From positions 1,054,001-1,118,000 of the forward strand of contig NZ_VOQQ01000001.1 of NCBI RefSeq assembly GCF_007995055.1: a DNA stretch of 64,000 bases, in the 5' to 3' direction. The first letter of the stretch is position 1. Each line of letters starts with the position of its first letter. The translations under genes were made by a program, and so were the position numbers. Origin of the DNA: Sphingosinicella ginsenosidimutans. GTDB taxonomy: Bacteria; Pseudomonadota; Alphaproteobacteria; Sphingomonadales; Sphingomonadaceae. Positions 45,116 to 53,226 of this stretch are shown piece by piece. The notes under the pieces are model-generated. The model did not search any database, was not told the DNA's origin, and worked only from the letters and a program-made list of their open reading frames with translations.

Positions 45116-46174
45116 GTGCATGTCTCGCGCCTCAGCCTGGCCGACTTCCGGTCCTATGCCGATGCGGCCTTCACGCTCGGCGACGGCTTCGTCCTCCTGA
45201 CCGGGGAGAACGGGGCGGGCAAGACCAATGCGCTGGAGGCGGTCTCGCTGCTCTCGCCGGGTCGAGGCCTGCGCGGCGCCAGCCTTGGCGAGATGGCGCG
45301 CAAGGGCGGCACGGGCGGATTCGCGGTGGCGGCCGATCTGCGCGCCTCGACGGACGGGGAGGGCGAGATCAGGGTCGGCACCGGCACGCTCGCCGGCGCG
45401 CCCGAACGCCGTCAGGTGCGGATCAACGGCGCGCCGGCGTCGGCCAATTCGCTGTCCGAATGGCTGTCGGTGCTGTGGCTCACGCCAGCAATGGACCGGC
45501 TCTTCGTCGACACCGCATCGGCGCGGCGTCGTTTCCTCGATCGGCTGGTGCTCGCGCTCCGCCCCGGCCACGCGACCCATGCCGCGCGCTACGAGGCGGC
45601 GATGCGCGCGCGCAACAAGCTTCTCGCCGAAAACGCGGCGGACCCCGACTGGCTGACCGCGCTGGAGGCGCGCATGGCCGAACATGGCGCGGCGCTCGCC
45701 GAGGCGCGGCAGGCGACGGTCGACGCGCTCTCGTCGCGGCTCGCCGAGGCGCCCGAAGGCCCCTTCGCCCGCGCCGCGATCGCGCTCGAAGGCGGCGAGG
45801 TGCCCGATCTCGCCGCCGCGCTGGCCGCCGATCGCGCGCGCGACGCCGCCGCCGGGCGCACCCTCGTCGGCCCGCACCGCACCGATCTTGCCGTCACCCA
45901 TGTCGGCAAGAGCCAGCCCGCCGCGCTCTGCTCGACCGGCGAGCAGAAGGCGCTGCTGATCGGCATCATCCTGGCCCATGCCGATCTTGTCGCCGACGCG
46001 ACGGCGCGCCGCCCGATCCTGCTGCTCGACGAGGTCGCCGCCCATCTCGATCCAGTGCGCCGCGGCGCGCTGTTCGAGCGGCTCGCCGGCAAGGGGCAGG
46101 TGTGGATGACGGGCACGGAGCCGGCCCTGTTCGAGGGCATCGGGGCGGCCACCCGGATCGCGCTCGGCGGCTGA
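45116..46174 (+). CDS. recF: DNA replication/repair protein RecF
   Basis: 352 residues, GTG start ([21 protein letters not shown]). SMC-like ABC ATPase with Walker A GENGAGKT (30-37), signature-like [16 protein letters not shown] and Walker [14 protein letters not shown]. It loads RecA at gapped DNA with RecO and RecR. It is not next to dnaA or dnaN here, as in many alphaproteobacteria. The stop lies two bases from the convergent ABC exporter stop. Confidence 0.93.
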   Translation: MHVSRLSLADFRSYADAAFTLGDGFVLLTGENGAGKTNALEAVSLLSPGRGLRGASLGEMARKGGTGGFAVAADLRASTDGEGEIRVGTGTLAGAPERRQVRINGAPASANSLSEWLSVLWLTPAMDRLFVDTASARRRFLDRLVLALRPGHATHAARYEAAMRARNKLLAENAADPDWLTALEARMAEHGAALAEARQATVDALSSRLAEAPEGPFARAAIALEGGEVPDLAAALAADRARDAAAGRTLVGPHRTDLAVTHVGKSQPAALCSTGEQKALLIGIILAHADLVADATARRPILLLDEVAAHLDPVRRGALFERLAGKGQVWMTGTEPALFEGIGAATRIALGG

Positions 46175-46176
46175 GC

Positions 46177-48009
46177 TTATTCGGCGGCCTCGACCGCGCC
46201 CTCGCCTTCCTGCTCGCGCTCGCTCTGCTGACGCGTCCACATCTCGGCATAGAGGCCGCCCGCGCGCAGCAGCTGGGCATGGGTGCCGCGCTCGGCGATG
46301 CGGCCCTGATCGAGCACGACGATCTGGTCGGCCTCGACGACGGTCGAAAGCCGATGGGCGATGACGATGGTGGTGCGCCGCCTGGCGACATGGTTCAGCG
46401 TCTCCTGGATCGCCGCCTCGGTGCGGCTGTCCAATGCGCTCGTCGCCTCGTCGAGGATCAGGATCGGCGGGTCCTTGAGCAGGGTGCGCGCGATCGCGAC
46501 CCGCTGCTTCTCGCCCCCCGACAGCTTGAGCCCGCGCTCGCCCACCATCGAGTCATAGCCGTTGGGCAGCGAGGCGATGAAACCGTCGATCGCCGCGCCC
46601 CGCGCCGCCGCCGCGACCTCCTCGTCGGTGGCGCCGTCCTTGCCGTAGCCGATATTGTAGCCGATCGTGTCGTTGAACAGCACCGTATCCTGCGGGACGA
46701 TGCCGAGCGCGGCCCGCAGGCTGGCTTGCTTCACGCTTGAAATATCCTGCCCGTCGATCGTGATCCGCCCGGCGGTCGGCGCGTAGAACCGGAACAGGAG
46801 GCGCGACAGGGTCGATTTGCCGGCGCCCGAGGGGCCGACGACCGCGGTCATCGTTCCGGGCTTCACCTCCAGATCGACGCCCTTCAGGATTTCGCGTCCC
46901 GGCTCGTAGCCGAAATGCACGTCCTCGAAACGGATGTGACCGGCGGCGACGCGAAGATCCGGCGCACCCGGCGCGTCGACGATCTCCGCCGGCGTATCGA
47001 CCAGCGTGAACATCGCGTCCATGTCGATCAGTCCCTGCCGGATCGTGCGATAGACCATGCCGAGCATGTCGAGCGGCCGGAAGAGCTGCGCGAGCAACGT
47101 GTTGACGATGACGAGATCGCCCGTCGTGAAGCGCCCCTCGCTCCAGCCCCACACGACGAAGCCCATCGCGCCGGCCATCATCGCGTTGGTGATGAACGAC
47201 TGGCCGACGTTGAGCCAGGCGAGGCTGGTCTCGTTCTTGACCGCGGCGTCGGCATATTTGCGGACGGCCCGGCCGTAGCGCCGCGCCTCGCGTTCCTCGG
47301 CGCCGAAATATTTGACCGTTTCGTAGTTGAGCAGGCTGTCCACCGCCCGGGCCACCGCCTTGGTGTCGAGATCGTTCATCGCGACGCGCAGCTGCGTGCG
47401 CCAGTCGGTCACCATGCGGGTGTAGCGGATGTAGAGCGCGACCATGACCGCGGTCGCAAGGACGAGGCCCCAGCCGAACTTCACCCAGAACAGCCCCATG
47501 ACGATGACGAGCTGCACCAGCGTCGGCGCAATGTTGAACAGCAGGAAATAGAGCATCATGTCGATGCTCTTGGTCCCTCGCTCGACGATCTTGGTGACGG
47601 CGCCCGTCCGCCGCTCGAGATGGAATCGCAGCGACAGGTCGTGAAGGTGGCGGAAGGTCGTCTCGGCGAGCCGGCGGGTCGCGTCCTGGCCGACCCGTTC
47701 GAATATGCCGTTCCTGAGATTGTCGGCGAGCACCCCGCCGAAGCGCGCGCCCGCATAAGCGGCGACGAGGGCGATGGCGACCGCCGCCGCCGGCTCCAGC
47801 CCCGCCGTCATCCGGTTGACGGCCGCGCCATAGGCGAGCGGCATGACGAGGGTCGTGACGCCGATCGAGGCGAGCACGAGGAGCAGCGAGACGACGACCC
47901 GCGCCTTCAGGCCCGGCTCGCCCGCCGGCCACAGATAAGGCAGGAACCGCCGCAGCACCGCGAATGTCGGCTCGGCCGGTGCCGTCTCCTCTGTCGCCTC
48001 GTTCGCCAT
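46177..48009 (-). CDS. Atm1-type ABC exporter (fused permease-ATPase)
   Basis: 610 residues, inner membrane. Six helices (about 35-320) are followed by a nucleotide-binding domain with Walker [10 protein letters not shown] (about 389), signature LSGGEKQR (about 495) and [12 protein letters not shown]. The [14 protein letters not shown] stretch in the permease and the charged cytoplasmic N-terminus are characteristic of the Atm1/HMT family. Members export glutathione-bound sulfur or metal compounds needed for extramitochondrial/cytosolic Fe-S work and metal tolerance. It works as a homodimer. Confidence 0.92.
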   Translation of the reverse strand: MANEATEETAPAEPTFAVLRRFLPYLWPAGEPGLKARVVVSLLLVLASIGVTTLVMPLAYGAAVNRMTAGLEPAAAVAIALVAAYAGARFGGVLADNLRNGIFERVGQDATRRLAETTFRHLHDLSLRFHLERRTGAVTKIVERGTKSIDMMLYFLLFNIAPTLVQLVIVMGLFWVKFGWGLVLATAVMVALYIRYTRMVTDWRTQLRVAMNDLDTKAVARAVDSLLNYETVKYFGAEEREARRYGRAVRKYADAAVKNETSLAWLNVGQSFITNAMMAGAMGFVVWGWSEGRFTTGDLVIVNTLLAQLFRPLDMLGMVYRTIRQGLIDMDAMFTLVDTPAEIVDAPGAPDLRVAAGHIRFEDVHFGYEPGREILKGVDLEVKPGTMTAVVGPSGAGKSTLSRLLFRFYAPTAGRITIDGQDISSVKQASLRAALGIVPQDTVLFNDTIGYNIGYGKDGATDEEVAAAARGAAIDGFIASLPNGYDSMVGERGLKLSGGEKQRVAIARTLLKDPPILILDEATSALDSRTEAAIQETLNHVARRRTTIVIAHRLSTVVEADQIVVLDQGRIAERGTHAQLLRAGGLYAEMWTRQQSEREQEGEGAVEAAE

Positions 48010-48114
48010 GTTCGTCGCTAGATAGGCGATGGCGCCGCCTTTCCCAAATAACGGGCGCGCAACGAAGGGAACGACAGTCGCGACCTGAACATTGTGCGCT
48101 CAAAGGAGCGGAAA

Positions 48115-48414
48115 ATGGGACCGGTGCTTTTCGTCATGGCGATCCTGGGGTGCGGCGAAGGCGATGCCGCCTGTCAGCAGGTGCGCACGGTCGAGACACC
48201 CTATCGGAGCGAGGCCGCGTGCCTCGCGGCGACCGAGGGGGAGCTCGCCCGGTCCGACGCCGATTATCCGACGCTCTTCGCGCAGTGCCGGCCGGCGGGA
48301 TCGGCCGCCGCCACCATCCGCGCGAGCGAGATCCTGTTGCCGCGCGGCGGCGTGCTGCCTAGCGTCCTTCCCTCGCCTCGCTATGCGGATGCGTCGTCGG
48401 TCAATCGCCGCTAG
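48115..48414 (+). CDS. Small Cys-containing protein of unknown function
   Basis: 99 residues from the ATG at 48115, with AAAGGAG at good spacing. The N-terminal hydrophobic stretch (MGPVLFVMAILGCGEG) could be a signal or anchor. Four Cys (GCGEGDAACQQV, AACLAA, AQCRP) suggest disulfides in the periplasm. The YRSEAACLAATEGELA segment resembles small conserved proteins of unknown function in this group. It is divergent from the ABC exporter. Confidence 0.65.
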   Translation: MGPVLFVMAILGCGEGDAACQQVRTVETPYRSEAACLAATEGELARSDADYPTLFAQCRPAGSAAATIRASEILLPRGGVLPSVLPSPRYADASSVNRR

Positions 48415-48480
48415 ACGCCGCCGAGCGCTCGCACGGCTGGGGCCGCTGCGATAGGCGGGGCGAACAAGGGGGAGATCGAA

Positions 48481-48915
48481 ATGCGCGCATTCCTGGGAAT
48501 CATCGTCGGCATCGTCGTCGCGCTGGCAGCCGCTTCGTGCGTCGCGGTGATTGGCGGCTGGCTCTTCCCGACACCACTGCAGCGGGCCATCGAGATGACT
48601 CCCGATGGCGTGCGATCGGCCTTCGGCGACATGCCGCTCGGCGCGCGCCTCACGCTCGTCGTCGCCTGGCTCGCAGGCGGGTTCGCGGCCGGGGCGGTGG
48701 CGAAGGCGATCTCCCGCCAGCGCTGGGCGGCCTGGACGGTCATCATCCTGTTCGGGCTCTACGCACTGGCGACCGTCCTCCTGCTGCCGATGCCCGGCTG
48801 GCTCCAGGCGCTCGGCATCGTCGCCCCGCTCGTCGGCGGCGCGATCGGCGAAGGGCTGGTTTCGGCCGCCCCGCCCGCCACGCCGGACCACACGGAACCG
48901 GCGATCGGCGACTGA
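48481..48915 (+). CDS. Four-helix membrane protein of unknown function
   Basis: 144 residues with GGGGGAG upstream of the start. Four hydrophobic helices at about 3-28, 57-78, 84-104 and 106-125, with a short periplasmic or cytoplasmic segment (PTPLQRAIEMTPDGVRSAFG) between the first two. No conserved domain recognised. It follows the Cys-containing gene by 66 bases and may share its transcript. Confidence 0.7.
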   Translation: MRAFLGIIVGIVVALAAASCVAVIGGWLFPTPLQRAIEMTPDGVRSAFGDMPLGARLTLVVAWLAGGFAAGAVAKAISRQRWAAWTVIILFGLYALATVLLLPMPGWLQALGIVAPLVGGAIGEGLVSAAPPATPDHTEPAIGD

Positions 48916-49121
48916 CCGCCCGCTGGCGATCACCAGCGTTCGATTTCGGACACCAAAAGTTGGCGTAGATTGCCGTCTATTGGCGATGTCGAAACGGCCC
49001 CGAAATCACGTGATCGGCAAAAAGCGCGGATTTCCGCCGTTTTCTGCGTTTGGCACGGGCGCTGCACAGTCCCTGGCATGATCGTCGGATGGTCCGGCGG
49101 TCGGGATCAGGGAGAATTAAA

Positions 49122-49232
49122 ATGTCGGTTTCGCTCTACAACGTTCAGTCGCTGGTCGTTTCCGCCCTCGGCGCGCTGCTGGTCGGCAGCCTGTTCCTCT
49201 CCGCCGCGGTTGGCCCGGCCACCATGATCTAA
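49122..49232 (+). CDS. 36-residue membrane peptide
   Basis: MSVSLYNVQSLVVSALGALL, then VGSLFLSAAVGPATMI: one hydrophobic helix, preceded by GGGAGA eight bases before the ATG at 49122. It lies just upstream of a PspC-domain gene, with a short hairpin between. Function unknown; possibly an envelope-stress partner. Confidence 0.6.
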   Translation: MSVSLYNVQSLVVSALGALLVGSLFLSAAVGPATMI

Positions 49233-49233
49233 C

Positions 49234-49253
49234 CCCCCTGCTCCGGCAGGGGG
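49234..49253 (+). terminator. Hairpin between the membrane peptide and pspC-like gene
   Basis: CCCCCTG (49234-49240) pairs with CAGGGGG (49247-49253) directly after the peptide stop codon. There is no T-run, so it may act as a partial terminator or as a 3' stabiliser rather than a full stop. Confidence 0.4.
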
Positions 49254-49301
49254 CCATTCCGGCCCTCGCCCCGATGCAGCCAGTTCACAGGGATTGACGA
49301 A

Positions 49302-49481
49302 ATGACCACCCGCTACGCACCGGACAAAGCCAACGGCAAGCTGCTCGGCGTGTGCGCCGGCATCGCCCGCACCGTCGATTGCGACCCGATCTTCATCCGG
49401 TTCGCCGCCCTCGGCGCGCTGCTGGCGCTCGGCCCCATCGCCGTCGCCCTCTACATCCTTGCCGCCTGGCTCGGCGACTGA
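49302..49481 (+). CDS. PspC-domain protein (minimal)
   Basis: 59 residues: MTTRYAPDKANGKLLGVCAG, then IARTVDCDPIFIRFAALGA and one long membrane helix. The pattern KLxGVCAGIA...DPxxIR is the PspC domain, which in enterobacteria senses membrane stress with PspA/PspB. This is a stand-alone domain without the leucine-zipper tail. No other psp gene is visible. Confidence 0.8.
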   Translation: MTTRYAPDKANGKLLGVCAGIARTVDCDPIFIRFAALGALLALGPIAVALYILAAWLGD

Positions 49482-49483
49482 GC

Positions 49484-49630
49484 CTAGTTGCCCAGCTGGA
49501 GCGGCAGGAAGATGCCCAGGATCGACAGCGCGAACGCGATCGCCGCGACGATCAGGGCCACGCGCGCAAGCTGCGCCGCCTGCCGCGCCTGATCCGCCGC
49601 ATCGCGGACCGGGTCCCCCTTATCATCCAT
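49484..49630 (-). CDS. 48-residue membrane protein
   Basis: Hydrophilic N-terminus with alternating Ala/Gln/Arg (MDDKGDPVRDAADQARQAAQ) and one hydrophobic segment (VALIVAAIAFALSILGIFLP). It stops three bases from the convergent pspC-like gene. The composition looks like a genuine small membrane protein, but no clear ribosome site is present. Confidence 0.45.
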   Translation of the reverse strand: MDDKGDPVRDAADQARQAAQLARVALIVAAIAFALSILGIFLPLQLGN

Positions 49631-49646
49631 TGCGAACGACCGCCGT

Positions 49647-49886
49647 TCAGGCCGGGATCGGCAGCGGCCGCGGCACGCTGACGCTCACCGCCGCCCGCGC
49701 ATTGGCCGGCGGCGGCGCCACGCCGTCGCGCGCATAGCCGGCCATCGCCTCCTCCAGCGCCCGGCGCGCCTCGCCGATCGCCTCGTCATCGTCGCGCCCC
49801 AGCGCGCTTACGCCCGGAAGGTCCGGGAAGCTTGCGATGACCAGCCCGTCATAGCGGGTGGCGAGCTGAAGAGCGTAGCTGATCAT
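49647..49886 (-). CDS. Orphan HicB-like antitoxin-fold protein
   Basis: 79 residues with the partial RNase-H fold of HicB antitoxins: YALQLATRYDGLVIASFPDL, then GVSALGRDDDEAIGEARRAL. There is no C-terminal DNA-binding domain, and no HicA toxin (a double-stranded-RNA-binding fold of about 60 residues) on either side. It may be a solitary member or a relic; it cannot be a functional toxin-antitoxin pair as it stands. Confidence 0.75.
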   Translation of the reverse strand: MISYALQLATRYDGLVIASFPDLPGVSALGRDDDEAIGEARRALEEAMAGYARDGVAPPPANARAAVSVSVPRPLPIPA

Positions 49887-50186
49887 GGCGAGTCTCCCGC
49901 GACTCCGGTCGCAACCGGCGGATGTTCCTCCCGCCGGGCCGGCGAGTCAAATGCCGCCGGTCCGTTTCGATGAACGAACGATAACGGACATGTTCAGTCT
50001 TCGCTCAATCCCGAATCGCCATTGGAACGGGGCACCGGCGCGGCGCGTATCTTCGCGTCGGTACCCTGGTTCCCTCGTGTCGCGTATCGGGGGAGGGGCC
50101 GGCGTCCGCGTGGCGTCGGCCCCAATCGCCTCAGTCGCCGCCGCGCATCAGCGCATCGACATCGTTGCCGTTCGCGGCGGAGCCGC
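49887..50186. other. 300-bp gap between the HicB-like and GST genes
   Basis: Contains the likely promoter of the HicB-like gene (A+T-richer stretch around 49970-50010). An open frame on the plus strand (49885-50214) has no ribosome site and the Arg/Ala-rich composition of a shadow. Nothing else supported. Confidence 0.5.
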
Positions 50187-50837
50187 TCAACCCGCCGGGA
50201 AGAAATGCGCGTAGGGCGCCGCCTCGGCGAGGACCCGTTTCGCCGACGGCCTCGCCTCCAGCCGGTCCTGATAGGCGGCGAGCGCCGGGAAGCGATCGCG
50301 GAACGGATGCACCCTTTGGGCATAATGGAGCGCCGGCATGGCCGCGCAGTCGGCGAGGCCGAAATTCTCGCCCGCCGCCCAGGTTCGCGAAACCATCTCG
50401 CCCTCGATCCAGCCATAGGCCCGGTCGAGCATGGCGCGCGCCTGCGTCACCGCGAGCGGATCGTGCGATCCGTCGGGCCGGATCCGATCCCCGACGATCG
50501 CCTGCGTCGGGCCCATGACATAATTGTCGAAGATGCGATCCATCAGCCGCGCCTTCAGCGCCATGTCCGGATCGGCATCGTGCGCAAGCAGCCGGACCGG
50601 TCCGCGGTGATGGGTGTCGAGATGCTCGATGATGATGCTCGATTCGACGATCACATGATCGCGATCGATCAGCACCGGCATCTTGCCGACCGGCCACAGC
50701 GCCATGAACGCCGCGCGCCCCGCCTCGTCGCCGAGATCGACCTGGGCGAACGCGAATTCGGTTCCGTTCTCGTAGAGCGCGAGCAGCACCTTCCAGCAAT
50801 AGGAAGACAGCGGATGGGCATGGAGCGTGAGGGTCAT
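50187..50837 (-). CDS. Glutathione S-transferase family protein
   Basis: 216 residues: a thioredoxin-like N-terminal domain (MTLTLHAHPLSSYCWKVLLA, active-site Ser/Cys region at 11-14, and PVLIDRDHVIVESSIIIEHL with the cis-Pro) and an all-helical C-terminal domain. Detoxification role likely. The ATG overlaps the upstream reductase stop by four bases, so both are one operon under the HxlR-type regulator's divergent region. Confidence 0.9.
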   Translation of the reverse strand: MTLTLHAHPLSSYCWKVLLALYENGTEFAFAQVDLGDEAGRAAFMALWPVGKMPVLIDRDHVIVESSIIIEHLDTHHRGPVRLLAHDADPDMALKARLMDRIFDNYVMGPTQAIVGDRIRPDGSHDPLAVTQARAMLDRAYGWIEGEMVSRTWAAGENFGLADCAAMPALHYAQRVHPFRDRFPALAAYQDRLEARPSAKRVLAEAAPYAHFFPAG

Positions 50838-51490
50838 TGCGCCGTCTCCCCCTGGCGTTCGATGATGAGGTGGGTCGCCTTCTCGCCGGCGACCGAGTCG
50901 GTCACCTTATAGCCGAGCGCGGCAAGATCGAGCCCCTGCCAGAGCGGCTCGCCGCGGCCGAGCAGGATCGGCGCGACCGCGACATGGAGCTCGTCGATCG
51001 CGCGCGCTTCGAGATATTGGCGCACCGTCGCGGCGCCGCCGCCGATCCGCACGTCCTTGCCGCCCGCGGCCTCCCTCGCGCGATCGAGCGCCGCCTCGGC
51101 CCCGTCGGTGACGAAATGGAACACCGTGCCGCCCTTCATCGCGATCGGATCGCGCGGGTGGTTGGTGAGGACGAAGACCGGGACATGATAGGGCGGCTCT
51201 TCGCCCCACCAGCCTTTCCACGCGTCGTCGGGCCAGGGACCGCGCACCGGCCCGAACATGTTGCGCCCCAGGATCCAGGCGCCGACATTGGCCATGCTCC
51301 GGGCCGCGAAGCGCTCGTCGATCCCGTCGTCGCCGCCCTCCTCGCCGAACATCGCGCGAAAGGTGGGGGTGTGGAACATCCATTCGTGGAGCGCCTCCCC
51401 GCCCTTGCCGAGCGGATCGGCGAGGCTTTGATCGGAGCCGGCCACGAATCCGTCGATGGACAGGCTGAACGCCGAAACACGCACCTTCAT
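50834..51490 (-). CDS. Dihydrofolate reductase-like (RibD C-domain) oxidoreductase
   Basis: 218 residues from the ATG at 51490, preceded by GGAGGATGA. It begins MKVRVSAFSLSIDGFVAG and contains WILGRNMFGPVRGPW and VRIGGGAATVRQYLEARAID, typical of the YyaP/YwjB-like reductase family that shares the RibD C-terminal fold. NADPH use is likely; the substrate is unknown. First gene of a two-gene operon with GST, transcribed away from the HxlR-type gene. Confidence 0.88.
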   Translation of the reverse strand: MKVRVSAFSLSIDGFVAGSDQSLADPLGKGGEALHEWMFHTPTFRAMFGEEGGDDGIDERFAARSMANVGAWILGRNMFGPVRGPWPDDAWKGWWGEEPPYHVPVFVLTNHPRDPIAMKGGTVFHFVTDGAEAALDRAREAAGGKDVRIGGGAATVRQYLEARAIDELHVAVAPILLGRGEPLWQGLDLAALGYKVTDSVAGEKATHLIIERQGETAQ

Positions 51491-51502
51491 TTCATCCTCC
51501 AC

Positions 51503-51564
51503 AACCGCTTTTGATTTGCAACCGCTTGTCGGATAGGCAGACCGCTATTAAATTGCAAGCGGTT
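51503..51564. promoter_or_regulatory. Repeat-rich operator between hxlR-type and reductase genes
   Basis: AACCGCTT at 51503-51510, AACCGCTTG at 51520-51528, a looser ACCGCTA at 51541-51547, and the inverted copy CAAGCGGTT at 51556-51564. The divergent intergenic space is only 93 bases, so these sites would control both promoters. They are the best candidates for HxlR-protein binding. Confidence 0.6.
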
Positions 51565-51583
51565 TTTGAATGGGGTGTCGCCC

Positions 51584-52084
51584 ATGACCGATCTGCGCTC
51601 CGGCTGCCCGATCAACCTGACGCTCGAAGTGCTTGGCGATCGCTGGAGCCTGATCGTCATCCGCGACATCATGTTCGGCGACCGCCGCTATTTCCGGGTC
51701 CTGCACCGCGAATCGGAGGAAAAGATCGCCTCGAACATCCTCGCGGACCGGCTGAAGCGGCTGGTCGCGCTCGGCCTGCTCACCCGGGCGGACGATCCCG
51801 ATCACAAGCAGAAGGCGCGCTACAGCCTCACCGAAAGGGCGATCCAGCTGGTGCCGCTGCTCGTCCAGATGGGCGCCTGGGGACGGCGCCACCTGCCGGT
51901 GACGCCGGAACTCTCGATCCGGGCGCAACTGCTCGAGGAAGGCGGGCCGGCGCTGTGGGCCGATTTCATGGACGAGCTGCGGACCGCCCATCTCGGCCAG
52001 CCGCCGAGCGGGAAGCCATCGGTCCTCGCTCGCCTCCAGGCGGCCTATGAAGCACTTGCGCCTGCCAAACGGACCATTGTGTAA
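51584..52084 (+). CDS. HxlR family winged-HTH regulator
   Basis: 166 residues from the ATG at 51584. The conserved N-terminal Cys (RSGCPINLTLEVLGDRWSL, Cys8) is the redox/electrophile sensor in many HxlR/YodB proteins. The winged helix follows (SNILADRLKRLVALGLLTRA, then YSLTERAIQLVPLLVQMGAW). Probably represses or activates the divergent reductase-GST operon through the AACCGCTT repeats. A TTG six codons upstream is a less likely start. Confidence 0.92.
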   Translation: MTDLRSGCPINLTLEVLGDRWSLIVIRDIMFGDRRYFRVLHRESEEKIASNILADRLKRLVALGLLTRADDPDHKQKARYSLTERAIQLVPLLVQMGAWGRRHLPVTPELSIRAQLLEEGGPALWADFMDELRTAHLGQPPSGKPSVLARLQAAYEALAPAKRTIV

Positions 52085-52105
52085 ACACAATAAATCATCT
52101 AGTCC

Positions 52106-52348
52106 ATGCACATGGATAACCGAATCGCGCTGCTTCGGGCCGATCGCGGCCTCTCGCGCCGCGCCTTGGCCGAGGCGGTCGGCGTGAACCCGCAGACAAT
52201 CGGCTACCTGGAGCGCGGCGACTACAAGCCGAGCCTCGAACTCGCCTTGAAGATCGCGGCGCATTTCGACGTGCCCGTCGAATCGATCTTCTCGCTTCGC
52301 CCCTTCCCCCCGATCGCCGACGCGCTTCGCTTCACCGGAGAAAGATGA
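52106..52348 (+). CDS. Xre-type HTH regulator
   Basis: 80 residues, essentially one HTH (LRADRGLSRRALAEAVGVNP, then TIGYLERGDYKPSLELALKI). The ATG at 52106 or the one two codons later is the start. Its stop overlaps the next gene by ATGA. Such short regulators paired with a membrane protein usually control their own operon. Confidence 0.9.
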   Translation: MHMDNRIALLRADRGLSRRALAEAVGVNPQTIGYLERGDYKPSLELALKIAAHFDVPVESIFSLRPFPPIADALRFTGER

Positions 52349-52866
52349 TGGACGTCCCCGCCTCGCTCGACCGGTTCGTCCACGCGACGCGCCTCGATTC
52401 GCTGACCATTCATGGCCGCCCGCGCGCGCGCAGCCTTCGCTGGTGGCCGCTGGTCGCGCTCGCGGCGCTTGCGGCGGGTTACGCGCTCTATGTCGCGGGC
52501 AGCCGCAGCCATTGGGACTGGCGCGTCGGACTGGTCGGGGCCGCGCTGTTCTACTTCGCATTCGGCGCGGCGCAGGTCGTCCCGTATTTCGGGCCGCGGC
52601 TGATCCCGGACGCCGATGGCGCGCTGGACGAGCGCGAGATGGCGGTCCGCGCCAGAGCCGGCTGCATCGCCGGCACGATCATGACCCTTTCGACGACGGC
52701 CGGCTGCTTCTATCTCGGGCTCGCACCGGTTTTCGGTCGCGCCTGGGCCCCGGCCGGACCGGCCGAGTGGGTCTTCCTTGGCCTCTCTTTCATCGCCGCC
52801 GCCCGCCTGCTGCCCGTGCTGATCGCGAGCTGGCTGCTGCCGCGGCCGGATGAGGATGACGGCTGA
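52345..52866 (+). CDS. Four-helix membrane protein paired with the HTH gene
   Basis: 173 residues with four hydrophobic helices (about 34-51, 60-80, 105-128 and 142-163) and a conserved-looking central loop, ADGALDEREMAVRARAGCIA. It starts in the stop codon of the Xre-type gene. HTH plus membrane-protein pairs of this type are common; the function is unknown. Confidence 0.75.
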   Translation: MMDVPASLDRFVHATRLDSLTIHGRPRARSLRWWPLVALAALAAGYALYVAGSRSHWDWRVGLVGAALFYFAFGAAQVVPYFGPRLIPDADGALDEREMAVRARAGCIAGTIMTLSTTAGCFYLGLAPVFGRAWAPAGPAEWVFLGLSFIAAARLLPVLIASWLLPRPDEDDG

Positions 52867-53226
52867 GAGGGGCCACGCGCATTGATCTGCCGCCGCCTTG
52901 GCCGGCGATGCGCGCGCCTCGCCCGCAGGATAATTTCGCACCCGCAACGACCTCTGCGAAACCGCCAAAGTCGCGCTTTTATCAGGGTTAACGGCGATTT
53001 ACCCTCTTGCGCCAGATTCCCATTTCAAACACTATGGCTAGTGGCGCTCGATAGGGGGAGCACTAAGGGTTGTGGAGAGCGCCCGACGCCGGTTGTTGCC
53101 GGCGAAGGGCTCGCGCGGCCCTTGTGGATATCGGGGAAGAACCCGATTTAGGCCATGTATTCCCCGAAAATGCGCCTAGGATGAGCGGACGTTCCGCTGG
53201 AACGCATGGGGAACATGAGGTAAGCT
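52867..53226. other. Long regulatory leader region of nrdA
   Basis: 360 bases without a gene. Besides the two NrdR-like boxes (separate entry) it holds TTAA-N7-TTAC (52988-53002, near the CtrA pattern) and TGTGGATAT (53123-53131, one base from the complement of the DnaA box). The last 60 bases include GAGGTAAGCT before the nrdA ATG. Open frames are short and not protein-like. Confidence 0.5.
53029..53075 (+). promoter_or_regulatory. Tandem NrdR boxes upstream of nrdA
   Basis: Box 1, ACACTATGGCTAGTGG (53029-53044), contains the dyad CACTA/TAGTG. Box 2, GCACTAAGGGTTGTGG (53060-53075), matches it at most outer positions. Their starts are 31 bases apart, three helical turns, the spacing usual for NrdR, the ATP/dATP-sensing repressor of ribonucleotide reductase genes. 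The nrdR gene is not in the window. Confidence 0.65.

Noticed and set aside
49885..50214. Plus-strand 109-codon frame in the HicB-GST gap
   Set aside because: No ribosome site, shadow-like composition, overlaps both neighbours in antisense.
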